NCBI GenBank assembly: GCA_964342835.1
Contig: CAYFGJ010000009.1
Span: forward strand, 1 to 19,157
Length of the DNA: 19,157 nt
Direction of reading: 5' to 3'
Origin: GCA-2716945 sp964342835
GTDB lineage: Bacteria > Pseudomonadota > Gammaproteobacteria > GCA-002705445 > GCA-002716945
Part shown: positions 1 through 5,901 of the stretch, one piece after another
Layout: each line of letters starts with the position of its first letter
Position numbering within the stretch: the first letter of the stretch is position 1
The notes under the pieces: model-generated
Told to the model about the DNA's origin: nothing
Database searches by the model: none
Seen by the model: only the letters and a program-made list of their open reading frames with translations
Program-made: the position numbers and the translations under genes

Positions 1-362
1 CAATACTTGGAAGGTTAGCTTCTAAAGTAGCACATATATTAAAAGGTAAACATAAACCAACATATTTGCCTTATGTTGATAATGGAGACTACATAATTGT
101 CATAAATGCAGAGAAGGTTCAAGTGACAGGAAATAAATTGGATAACAAGGTTTATCATAAACATACGGGTTATATAGGTAATATGAAATCATCAAGTTTG
201 AATTATATGCTTAAAAAAAACCCATCATTCGTTATAATGAATGCTGTTAAAGGAATGTTACCTAAAAATTCATTAGGTAGAAATATGTTAAAGAAATTAA
301 AAATATATAATGATAGTCAGCATTCACATGCTGCTCAAAAGCCCAAGAATTTAAATATATAA
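1..362 (+). CDS. rplM: 50S ribosomal protein L13, 5'-truncated by the window edge
   Basis: This is the C-terminal part of ribosomal protein L13, a 23S rRNA-binding protein of the large subunit. The reading frame is open from base 3 and begins [20 protein letters not shown], which matches L13 from about residue 24 of the roughly 142-residue family. Further L13 hallmarks follow: [16 protein letters not shown], the VTGNK motif, [11 protein letters not shown], and HAAQ near the C-terminus. The ATG at 66 is an internal methionine and not the start, because the conserved GRLA and GKHKPTY segments lie upstream in the same frame. The stop codon TAA shares a base with the rpsI ATG (TAATG), so the two genes are very likely translationally coupled in the standard rplM-rpsI operon. 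Its promoter lies outside the window. Identification is secure. Confidence 0.97.
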   Translation, partial: ILGRLASKVAHILKGKHKPTYLPYVDNGDYIIVINAEKVQVTGNKLDNKVYHKHTGYIGNMKSSSLNYMLKKNPSFVIMNAVKGMLPKNSLGRNMLKKLKIYNDSQHSHAAQKPKNLNI

Positions 363-748
363 TGTATAAATCATACGGAACAGGAAGAAGAAAGACATCA
401 AGCGCAAGAGTTTATCTGAATAATGGTACTGGTGAAATAAAAATTAATTCTAAATTATTAAATGATTTTGTAAAATCTGAAACACTAAGATCTAACATAT
501 TAGCTCCATTAATTATTACAAAAATGGAAAAAAAAGTAGACCTAGTAATTAATGTTAATGGTGGAGGGCCTGGTGGACAGGTTGGTGCAATAATACACGG
601 ATTAACACGTGCGCTTATAAAATATCAAAATGATTTATTACCTATTCTTCGTAGAGAAGGCTATGTTACTCGTGATGATAGAAAAGTTGAACGTAAAAAA
701 GTTGGTTTAAGAAAAGCAAGAAAAGCTACTCAGTTTTCTAAACGTTAA
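362..748 (+). CDS. rpsI: 30S ribosomal protein S9
   Basis: This encodes ribosomal protein S9 of the small subunit, whose basic C-terminal tail reaches the P-site tRNA. At 128 residues it is close to the E. coli length of 130. It shows the N-terminal [15 protein letters not shown] signature, the central glycine-rich [21 protein letters not shown], and the conserved end [18 protein letters not shown] followed by FSKR. The start overlaps the rplM stop by one base (TAATG), so it is the second gene of that operon. The last 11 bases overlap the 3' end of the convergent rpiA gene, leaving no room for an intergenic terminator. Identification is secure. Confidence 0.98.
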   Translation: MYKSYGTGRRKTSSARVYLNNGTGEIKINSKLLNDFVKSETLRSNILAPLIITKMEKKVDLVINVNGGGPGGQVGAIIHGLTRALIKYQNDLLPILRREGYVTRDDRKVERKKVGLRKARKATQFSKR

Positions 749-1403
749 CATCAATAATATCTATATCATTATCAGTACTGATAAGAACTTTATCAGCAGG
801 CCTTAATGCAAATACACCGTTAGTAACAACACCAGCAATATTATTTATCAAATTTTCTAATTTTATAGGTTCATTAATATCAAGGTTATAAACATCTATT
901 ATTGGATTTTTATTATCTGTTAGAAAATTGGTTCTGTATACTGGTCTACCACCAATTTTTACTAGTTGTAGTGATACATAACTTTGAGCAATTTTAATAG
1001 TTTCGATTGGAAGTGGGAATGTACCTAATTTTTTTACTAGTTTGGATTCATCAATTATACATATAAATTTTTCTGATGCTGCTGCTAGAATTTTTTCTTT
1101 CGTAAGTGCACCACCACCACCTTTTATTAGTTGACCATATTTATTAGATTCATCAGCACCATCAATATAAATTGGGAGTTTACCAACATCCTTTAATTCT
1201 AATATTTTAAATTTTTTTTCTAATAATAATTGAGTGCTTTCATTTGAACTTGATACAACACCATCAATCTTATTTTTAACCTTATCTAATAATTTTATCA
1301 ACTCATTAACAGTACTTCCTGTTCCTATACCAACAACTTGCCCAGATTCAATATAATCTAGAGCAGCTTCTGCTACTTTACGTTTTTTTTCATCTTGGTT
1401 CAT
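738..1403 (-). CDS. rpiA: ribose-5-phosphate isomerase A
   Basis: This cytoplasmic enzyme interconverts ribose 5-phosphate and ribulose 5-phosphate in the non-oxidative pentose phosphate pathway. It is 221 residues, matching the roughly 219 of the RpiA family. The phosphate-binding loop GIGTGSTV lies at 25-32. The catalytic region contains IDGADE and [11 protein letters not shown], placing D81, D84, K94 and E103 at the positions used by the E. coli enzyme. The gene is divergent from ilvA, a pairing common in gammaproteobacteria, and its 3' end overlaps rpsI by 11 bp. No clear Shine-Dalgarno sequence precedes the ATG. No key residue is missing. Confidence 0.96.
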   Translation of the reverse strand: MNQDEKKRKVAEAALDYIESGQVVGIGTGSTVNELIKLLDKVKNKIDGVVSSSNESTQLLLEKKFKILELKDVGKLPIYIDGADESNKYGQLIKGGGGALTKEKILAAASEKFICIIDESKLVKKLGTFPLPIETIKIAQSYVSLQLVKIGGRPVYRTNFLTDNKNPIIDVYNLDINEPIKLENLINNIAGVVTNGVFALRPADKVLISTDNDIDIIDVNV

Positions 1404-1471
1404 GTAATGGAGAAATTAATATCGTTTTATATTATTATATGCTGTTATTATACATAATGAGAAGAAAATTT
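1404..1471. promoter_or_regulatory. divergent rpiA/ilvA promoter region
   Basis: This short spacer must carry the promoters of both divergent genes. Several TATAAT-like hexamers are present on both strands in 1428-1458, for example a minus-strand TATAAT near 1434-1439 facing rpiA and TATTAT/TATACAT runs facing ilvA. No convincing -35 element pairs with them, so exact start sites cannot be assigned. A GAGAAG stretch at 1459-1464 sits about 7 bases before the ATG at 1472 and supports that ATG as the ilvA start. I see no leader peptide or attenuator for branched-chain regulation here. Confidence 0.4.
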
Positions 1472-2998
1472 ATGAAAGATAGCCCTATAAATCGTTGTTT
1501 TAAGAAGATTCTTGATGCTGACTTATATGATATAGCGATTAAGTCTCCACTAGATTATGCAAGAAATATCTCAAAAAAATTAAGAAATGATATATATCTT
1601 AAGCGTGAGGATTTACAGCCAGTATTTTCTTTCAAACTTAGGGGTGCCTATAATAAAATACGTAGCTTAAAATCAAAAAAATCCATTAAAAAATTAATTG
1701 CAGCATCTGCGGGTAATCATGCTCAAGGAGTAGCATTATCTGGCAAGAAACTGTCTATTCCTGTTTGTATTGTAATGCCAAAAACAACACCACAAATCAA
1801 AATTAATGCCGTAAGTGCTCTTAATGCTGAAGTAATATTACATGGCGATACTTATGATGACGCATATACATATGCACAAAAGATTTCAAAGAAGAAAGAC
1901 TATCAGTTTATACATCCTTACGATGATATAGATGTAATTGCTGGGCAAGGAACTATAGCTAAGGAAATTTTTGAACAAATTAATAAAAAACCTGATTATA
2001 TATTTGTGCCTGTTGGTGGCGGAGGACTTCTTGCTGGTATTTCAGTTTATACTAAAAAAGTTAGCCCTAAGACTAAAATAGTATCTGTTGAACCATATGA
2101 TTCAGATTGTTTTTATAAAGCCTATAAAGCTAAAAAAAGAGTAAAATTAAAAACAGTAGGTATTTTTACTGATGGTGTTGCTGTCAAACAAATTGGGTCT
2201 CAAACATTTAAACTATCTAGGAATCTAGTTGATCAATGTATATTAGTAACCACTGATGAAATTTGTGCTGGCATAAAAGATTTATATGAAGAAACCAGAA
2301 CTATTGCTGAACCAGCAGGCGCATTGTCCATTGCTGGTATAAAGAAATTTATTAAAACCAATAAATCAAAAGGAAAAACTTTCATATCAATTTTTTGTGG
2401 CGCAAATATGAATTTTGATCGTTTGAGACATGTATCTGAACGCGCAGAAACAGGTGAATTAAATGAAATGTTGGTTGGTGTAACAATACCAGAAACACCA
2501 GGTAGTTTTAAAAAGTTCTGTTCCTTAATTGGAAAACGCTCTATTACAGAGTTCAATTACAGATATTCTCATCAGAAAGATGCTCAAGTTTTTGCGGGCA
2601 TTAAATTATCTAAAGGAAAAGAAGAAAAGGACTCTGTTTTAAATATACTCAAAAAAAATAAATATAAAGTTATAGATTTTACTGATAATGAAATGGCTAA
2701 ATTACATATTCGTTATATGGTTGGTGGCGTATGTAAATCCATAAATAATGAGAAAATCTTTAGATTTATTTTTCCAGAGAAGCCAGGAGAATTATTATCA
2801 TTTCTGAATGCCCTTGGTAGTCGATGGAATATTAGTTTGTTTCATTATAGGAATCATGGTGCTGATTTTGGGAGAGTACTTGTAGGATTACAAATTGATA
2901 ACAAAGATAAATCTTTCCTTCTCAGGCACCTTAATAGTCTAAATTACGAATTTTCTGAAGAAACAATGAACAATGCTTATAAATTGTTTTTAAGTTAA
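1472..2998 (+). CDS. ilvA: threonine ammonia-lyase (threonine dehydratase), biosynthetic
   Basis: This PLP enzyme deaminates threonine to 2-oxobutanoate, the committed step of isoleucine synthesis. The PLP lysine lies in FSFKLRGAY (K55 from this start), the AGNHAQG substrate loop follows, and the phosphate-binding GGGG is in FVPVGGGGLLAG. The C-terminal third carries two ACT-like regulatory modules (around VTIPETPGSFKKFC and FIFPEKPGELLSFL), the isoleucine-sensitive biosynthetic architecture rather than the short catabolic TdcB type. In-frame ATGs also occur at 1439 and 1457. I prefer 1472 because it gives 508 residues, close to the 504-514 of gammaproteobacterial IlvA, has a GAGAAG sequence at good spacing, and leaves room for a promoter. 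It is divergent from rpiA and followed by a hairpin terminator. Confidence 0.96.
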   Translation: MKDSPINRCFKKILDADLYDIAIKSPLDYARNISKKLRNDIYLKREDLQPVFSFKLRGAYNKIRSLKSKKSIKKLIAASAGNHAQGVALSGKKLSIPVCIVMPKTTPQIKINAVSALNAEVILHGDTYDDAYTYAQKISKKKDYQFIHPYDDIDVIAGQGTIAKEIFEQINKKPDYIFVPVGGGGLLAGISVYTKKVSPKTKIVSVEPYDSDCFYKAYKAKKRVKLKTVGIFTDGVAVKQIGSQTFKLSRNLVDQCILVTTDEICAGIKDLYEETRTIAEPAGALSIAGIKKFIKTNKSKGKTFISIFCGANMNFDRLRHVSERAETGELNEMLVGVTIPETPGSFKKFCSLIGKRSITEFNYRYSHQKDAQVFAGIKLSKGKEEKDSVLNILKKNKYKVIDFTDNEMAKLHIRYMVGGVCKSINNEKIFRFIFPEKPGELLSFLNALGSRWNISLFHYRNHGADFGRVLVGLQIDNKDKSFLLRHLNSLNYEFSEETMNNAYKLFLS

Positions 2999-3001
2999 AA
3001 A

Positions 3002-3023
3002 AAAGGCCCTTTTCAGGGCCTTT
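3002..3023. terminator. intrinsic terminator, probably bidirectional
   Basis: A perfect 9-bp stem is visible: AAAGGCCCT at 3002-3010 pairs with AGGGCCTTT at 3015-3023 around a TTTC loop. It lies 3 bases after the ilvA stop, between two convergent genes. Read on the minus strand, the stem is followed by an uninterrupted T run (the A run at 2997-3001 joined to the stem), the classical rho-independent signature, so it should terminate the histone-like gene well. On the plus strand the stem is followed by only TTT then ATGTG, a weaker tail for ilvA. It is the only GC-rich hairpin terminator I can see in the window. Confidence 0.88.
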
Positions 3024-3073
3024 ATGTGTCCATTTGAACAACAGAAGTATTACATTTTAAAAAAAGTAACTAA

Positions 3074-3391
3074 TTACTTTCTTCTTGATGCTTTTCTTCT
3101 TGTTTTTCTACGTCTTGTAGTTTTTTTAGCTACTTTTTTCTTAGCTTTACGTCTAGTTTTTTTACGAGTCGCTTTTTTCTTAGAAGTTTTTCTTCTAGCT
3201 TTTTTACGAGTCGCTTTTTTCTTAGCTTTACGTCTAGCTTTTTTACGAGTAGTGGTTACTTTTTTTCTAGCTACTTTACGTCTAGCTTTTTTACGAGTCG
3301 CTTTCTTTTTAGAAGCTTTTCTTCTCGTAGCTTTACGCTTAGTTACTTTAGTTTTCTTTTTAGCAACCTTTCTTCTTTTCTTCGCTACCAT
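3074..3391 (-). CDS. histone H1-like, lysine/arginine-rich DNA-binding protein
   Basis: The 105-residue product is 66/105 Lys+Arg (63%), and every other residue is Ala, Thr, Val, Ser or the initiator Met. There are no acidic, aromatic, Gly, Pro or Cys residues. It is built from blocks of about three basic residues separated by one or two small residues (KKK-AT-RKK-A-RRK), resembling bacterial histone H1-like tails (Chlamydia HC2, the AlgP C-terminus, Bordetella BpH1). A nucleoid-compacting or polyanion-binding role is inferred from composition. Start choice is firm: a strong Shine-Dalgarno GGAGGA lies 7 bases upstream. It is the last gene of the minus-strand group but sits 160 bp from the EVE gene with its own -10-like element, and ends 50 bp before the hairpin terminator. 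Internal DNA repeats suggest length variation. An rRNA-binding role is an alternative. Confidence 0.85.
   Translation of the reverse strand: MVAKKRRKVAKKKTKVTKRKATRRKASKKKATRKKARRKVARKKVTTTRKKARRKAKKKATRKKARRKTSKKKATRKKTRRKAKKKVAKKTTRRRKTRRKASRRK
3140..3310 (-). repeat. intragenic imperfect repeats of the histone-like gene
   Basis: Near-identical DNA units recur inside the basic gene. On the plus strand, CTTAGCTTTACGTCTAG occurs at 3140-3156 and again at 3221-3237, 81 bases (27 codons) apart. A related copy (ACTTTACGTCTAG) ends at 3285, 48 bases (16 codons) further on. The segment TTTTTTACGAGTCGCTTT follows or lies between the copies several times. Spacings are multiples of three, so gain or loss of a unit preserves the frame. 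This fits growth by slippage or unequal recombination. Confidence 0.6.
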
Positions 3392-3398
3392 ACTGTTG

Positions 3399-3404
3399 TC
3401 CTCC
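3399..3404 (-). promoter_or_regulatory. strong ribosome binding site of the histone-like gene
   Basis: The minus strand reads GGAGGA here, 7 bases before the ATG at 3391. It is one of the best Shine-Dalgarno matches in a window where most genes have none, which fits a protein made in high copy number. Confidence 0.8.
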
Positions 3405-3441
3405 GCAGTTATTGGTGGTTAATTTGAGTTTATTGAGTTAA

Positions 3442-3447
3442 ATTATA
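3442..3447 (-). promoter_or_regulatory. candidate -10 element for the histone-like gene
   Basis: A consensus TATAAT on the minus strand would start transcription near 3435, giving a leader of about 44 bases. No good -35 hexamer lies at 16-18 bp, so this rests on the -10 alone in very AT-rich DNA. The rest of the spacer (3392-3551) is nearly pure A/T with small A/T palindromes, such as 3489-3506. I see no other gene or RNA in it. Confidence 0.4.
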
Positions 3448-3551
3448 AAAAACAAGTTATTTTTTAAGTTTTTTTATATAAATTTTATAATTATTTAAAA
3501 ATAATTCATTTTAAATAAAAATATTGCAAAAAATTGTTTAAAAAAGTTTTT

Positions 3552-4004
3552 TTATTCTATTTTTAAAATAAAATTCCATTCAATTTTGCTTATTTTAGTT
3601 ATAGATAATCTATTTCCACGTTGTACTACCTTCATAGTATCTAATTTTTTATGTGATTTTAGTTCTGTTAATGTTATTGGTCTTTTTAAATGTCTTATAT
3701 ACTTAACATCAACCATAAACCATCTGGGATTTTCTTTATTACTTTTAGGATCATAATATTTTGCTTTTTTATCATAAGCAGTATGATCTGGATAAGACTC
3801 TTTATATATTTTCATTAATCCGTATATACCTGGATCTTCACAATTAGAATGATAAAAGAATGCTAAATCATTCTTTTTCATTTCATCTCTTATCATATTA
3901 CGGACTTGATAGTTCCTGATTCCATACCAATCACAAATTTTATCTTTTTTAAGATCATCTATACTGTAATCATCTGGTTCATTTTTCATCAACCAATAAT
4001 TCAA
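3552..4004 (-). CDS. EVE domain-containing protein (THYN1-like)
   Basis: This is a single-domain EVE protein of 150 residues, in the PUA-like fold family that in other members binds modified bases in DNA or RNA. Its own ligand is not established. The family landmarks run end to end: NYWLMKNEPDDYSIDDL at the N-terminus, WYGIRNYQVRNMIRD, AFFYHSNCEDPGIYG, YYDPKSNKENPRWFMVDV and RGNRLS near the C-terminus. The start is a TTG codon at 4004: family members begin right at this NYWLMK segment, and the next ATG would delete five conserved residues. AGGGG lies 7 bases upstream inside zapA. The TTG overlaps the zapA stop (TTGA), implying coupled translation. EVE genes beside zapA are seen in gammaproteobacteria. 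Confidence 0.92.
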   Translation of the reverse strand: MNYWLMKNEPDDYSIDDLKKDKICDWYGIRNYQVRNMIRDEMKKNDLAFFYHSNCEDPGIYGLMKIYKESYPDHTAYDKKAKYYDPKSNKENPRWFMVDVKYIRHLKRPITLTELKSHKKLDTMKVVQRGNRLSITKISKIEWNFILKIE

Positions 4005-4291
4005 CTTTCATCCCCTGTCGTATCTATGTAATCTTGTAGTTTTGAGATTTCATCGGATACTATTTCAAGATCCTTTATTTCGGTTTTTTGTTTTAAAAAT
4101 TGACTAACTATTTTTAATGATGTTAGAACTAGAATCTTGTCAGTTGTAAAACTGGTGTTAGTTGATTTTGTATTTTCTATCTCATCATTTAGATATTTAA
4201 TAGAATCCTTTAAAATATCAATTTCATCTTTATTGCATTTAATTTTATATTCTTGATCTAGAACAGATATTTGTAATTCTTCTTTTACCAT
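4001..4291 (-). CDS. zapA: cell division protein ZapA
   Basis: ZapA binds FtsZ and promotes bundling of its protofilaments at the division ring. The 96-residue product has the family layout: an N-terminal beta hairpin (ISVLDQEYKIKC, matching the usual ILGxxYxIxC), then KDSIKYLNDEIEN in the first helix, TTDKILVLTSLKIVSQFL in the core helix, and a C-terminal coiled coil. It is slightly shorter than E. coli ZapA (109 aa). It lies 3 bp downstream of a ZapB-like coiled-coil gene and its stop overlaps the EVE start, so the three form one transcription unit. In many gammaproteobacteria 6S RNA and fthC/ygfA follow zapA. Neither is present here. Confidence 0.9.
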   Translation of the reverse strand: MVKEELQISVLDQEYKIKCNKDEIDILKDSIKYLNDEIENTKSTNTSFTTDKILVLTSLKIVSQFLKQKTEIKDLEIVSDEISKLQDYIDTTGDES

Positions 4292-4294
4292 TGA

Positions 4295-4504
4295 TTAAGT
4301 CTCTAAATTTTTTATTCTATCTAGTATAGAAATTATCTGTTCTTTAGCCATTTCATTTTTCTTTATTAATTCTGATTTCTCAGAAACCAAAGCCTGTTGT
4401 TGATTTTTTAATAAAGAATTTTCTAATTTTATTTTGTCCATTGATTTCTTTGCATTCTCAAGGGTCATTTTTAAGTTTTCTAGCTGTTCTATTATTTTTG
4501 ACAT
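4295..4504 (-). CDS. small coiled-coil protein of the ZapB-like (TIGR02449) type
   Basis: This is a 69-residue, Lys/Glu/Leu-rich, almost continuous coiled coil, with heptad-like spacing in IEQLENLKMTLENAKKSMD and ENSLLKNQQQALVSEKSEL. The end, KNEMAKEQIISILDRIKNLE, resembles the RIEAMIxRLKALE ending of the TIGR02449 proteins encoded next to zapA in gammaproteobacteria. ZapB bridges ZapA to the chromosome terminus; that role here is inferred from neighbourhood and shape. The frame stays open upstream to 4660, but that extension overlaps pepP, is not coiled-coil-like, and carries the promoter. The MSKIIEQL start at 4504 is therefore used. A well-spaced promoter ends only 6 bases upstream, suggesting a leaderless message. 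Confidence 0.82.
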   Translation of the reverse strand: MSKIIEQLENLKMTLENAKKSMDKIKLENSLLKNQQQALVSEKSELIKKNEMAKEQIISILDRIKNLET

Positions 4505-4510
4505 CTTATT

Positions 4511-4539
4511 AATATAAAATCCATCTGATCTTTGGTCAA
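4511..4539 (-). promoter_or_regulatory. sigma-70-type promoter of the zapB-like/zapA/EVE unit
   Basis: On the minus strand TTGACC (4534-4539) and TATATT (4511-4516) are separated by exactly 17 bp. Only 6 bases separate the -10 box from the ATG at 4504, so transcription would start at or within a base of the start codon. No Shine-Dalgarno sequence is present. The remaining spacer toward pepP (4540-4596) has several TATAAT/TATATA boxes on the plus strand but no clear -35. Confidence 0.65.
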
Positions 4540-4596
4540 TATATATAATGTATTTTAAGCTTTTATTTATTAAACTAATAAAGTTATATATAAAAT

Positions 4597-5901
4597 ATGA
4601 ATGGGCAAATTTACAAAAAAAGAAGAGATTTACTGTGTAAGTCAATTCAGGATAACTCAATTGTTATTATGCAATCTCAAAAAGAGAAAATTCGTAATAA
4701 TGATGTAAACTATGCTTATCGTCAGTGTAGCAATTTCTTTTACTTAACTGGCTATAATGAACCGTCAACAATATTGCTACTAAAAAAATCACGCGGTAAA
4801 ATAATAAGTTATTTTTATTCAAGAAAACCAAATAAACTGGCAACACTATGGACAGGTACTGTTGATAGTGCCAATAAACTTAAAAAACAATTACTAGTAG
4901 ACAAATGCCAATATTTAGATAAATTTGATAAAGACATTTCTTCATTTCTCGAAAATTCTCAAAATATTTACTATTCTTATTCAGATGATTCTGATATTAA
5001 AAAAATTATAGAGAAAAATGTTTCAGATATAGAGAAAAAATATAGGAAAGGAATTAACTGTCCAACTAATTTTATTTCTTTGAAAAAGATATTGCATTCT
5101 ATGCGTATTATAAAATCTAAACAAGAAATCTCAGCAATTAAAAATGCTTGTAAAATATCTGTTAATGCTCATAAAAGGCTGATGAAAAAATGCAGACCAA
5201 TGATGTATGAGTATGAGATACACGCTGAACTACTTCATGAATTTATTAAATCTAAATCTAATGAGGCATACCCTTCCATTGTGGCAGGAGGCAAGAATGC
5301 TTGTATATTACATTATACTGACAATCAATCAATTTTAAGAAATGGTGACCTATTACTTGTGGATGCTGCAGCTGAGTATGAGAATTATGCATCAGATATA
5401 ACCAGAACTATACCTATTAATGGCAAATTTACAAAACATCAAAAAATTATTTATGAAATAGTATTAAAAGCACAAAAAAATGCAATTAAAAAATGTTTGA
5501 TTGGAAACTCTTTATATGATGTTCATACTGAAGCTATTAAGACTATAACAAAAGGATTGATAGAAATAGGATTTATTAAAAATAGACTTCCGAAAGCAAT
5601 ACAAGAACAAGAATACAAAAAATTTTATATGCATAATACAGGTCATTGGCTTGGATTAGATGTACATGACCCATGTGAATACAAAGAAAATGGAAAATTC
5701 ATAAAATTAAAAGAAGGAATGATTTTTACTGTAGAGCCAGGTATATATGTAAGAAAGTTGAAGGGTATATCATCAAAATTTCATGGTATTGGAATTAGAA
5801 TTGAAGATGATATTTTAATTACTAGAACAGGACCAAAAATCTTGACTTCTGAACTCCCTAAAGAAATTACTGATATTGAAAAAATTATGAAAAATGATTA
5901 A
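4597..5901 (+). CDS. pepP: Xaa-Pro aminopeptidase P
   Basis: This is a cytoplasmic dinuclear-metal peptidase that removes N-terminal residues ahead of proline. It is 434 residues, against 441 for E. coli PepP. The N-terminal creatinase-like domain shows YAYRQCSNFFYLTGYNEP. The C-terminal pita-bread domain shows ILHYTDN, LLLVDAAAEYENYASDITRT, MHNTGHWLGLDVHD, FTVEPGIYV and GIGIRIEDD. Metal ligands are D256, D267, H350, E380 and E403, and all are present. It starts an operon with two ubiquinone hydroxylases, the order pepP-ubiH-ubiI/visC known from gammaproteobacteria. ubiH overlaps its 3' end by 8 bp. No Shine-Dalgarno precedes the ATG, which lies just after a TATATATAAA stretch, so a very short leader is possible. 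Confidence 0.95.
   Translation: MNGQIYKKRRDLLCKSIQDNSIVIMQSQKEKIRNNDVNYAYRQCSNFFYLTGYNEPSTILLLKKSRGKIISYFYSRKPNKLATLWTGTVDSANKLKKQLLVDKCQYLDKFDKDISSFLENSQNIYYSYSDDSDIKKIIEKNVSDIEKKYRKGINCPTNFISLKKILHSMRIIKSKQEISAIKNACKISVNAHKRLMKKCRPMMYEYEIHAELLHEFIKSKSNEAYPSIVAGGKNACILHYTDNQSILRNGDLLLVDAAAEYENYASDITRTIPINGKFTKHQKIIYEIVLKAQKNAIKKCLIGNSLYDVHTEAIKTITKGLIEIGFIKNRLPKAIQEQEYKKFYMHNTGHWLGLDVHDPCEYKENGKFIKLKEGMIFTVEPGIYVRKLKGISSKFHGIGIRIEDDILITRTGPKILTSELPKEITDIEKIMKND

Noticed and set aside
66..362. ATG at 66 as the start of a 98-residue protein.
   Set aside because: Conserved L13 residues continue in frame upstream to the window edge, so this is an internal methionine.
1439..1471. Upstream ATGs (1439 and 1457) as the ilvA start.
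   Set aside because: The extra residues are not part of the IlvA family, and 1439 sits within the likely promoter. The ATG at 1472 has the better ribosome binding site and length. These starts cannot be excluded absolutely.
2233..2556. A 107-codon minus-strand frame inside ilvA.
   Set aside because: It is the antisense of well-conserved ilvA sequence, with no recognisable protein features. The same applies to smaller antisense frames at 6463-6666, 7829-8035, 9257-9487, 16082-16273 and 16607-16819.
3024..3422. A 132-codon plus-strand open frame rich in Leu, Phe, Val and Ala.
   Set aside because: It is the antisense of the repetitive Lys/Arg gene. Its hydrophobicity comes from reading AAA/AGA-rich codons backwards, and it has no ribosome binding site, whereas the minus-strand gene has GGAGGA.
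3489..3506. An A/T palindrome in the spacer between the EVE and histone-like genes, considered as a terminator or operator.
   Set aside because: The stem is all A/T with a 2-base loop and no T run. Such palindromes are expected by chance in nearly pure A/T DNA.
4505..4660. An N-terminal extension of the ZapB-like frame back to 4660.
   Set aside because: The extension overlaps the pepP start, contains the TTGACC/TATATT promoter, and lacks coiled-coil character. Family members begin at the coiled coil.
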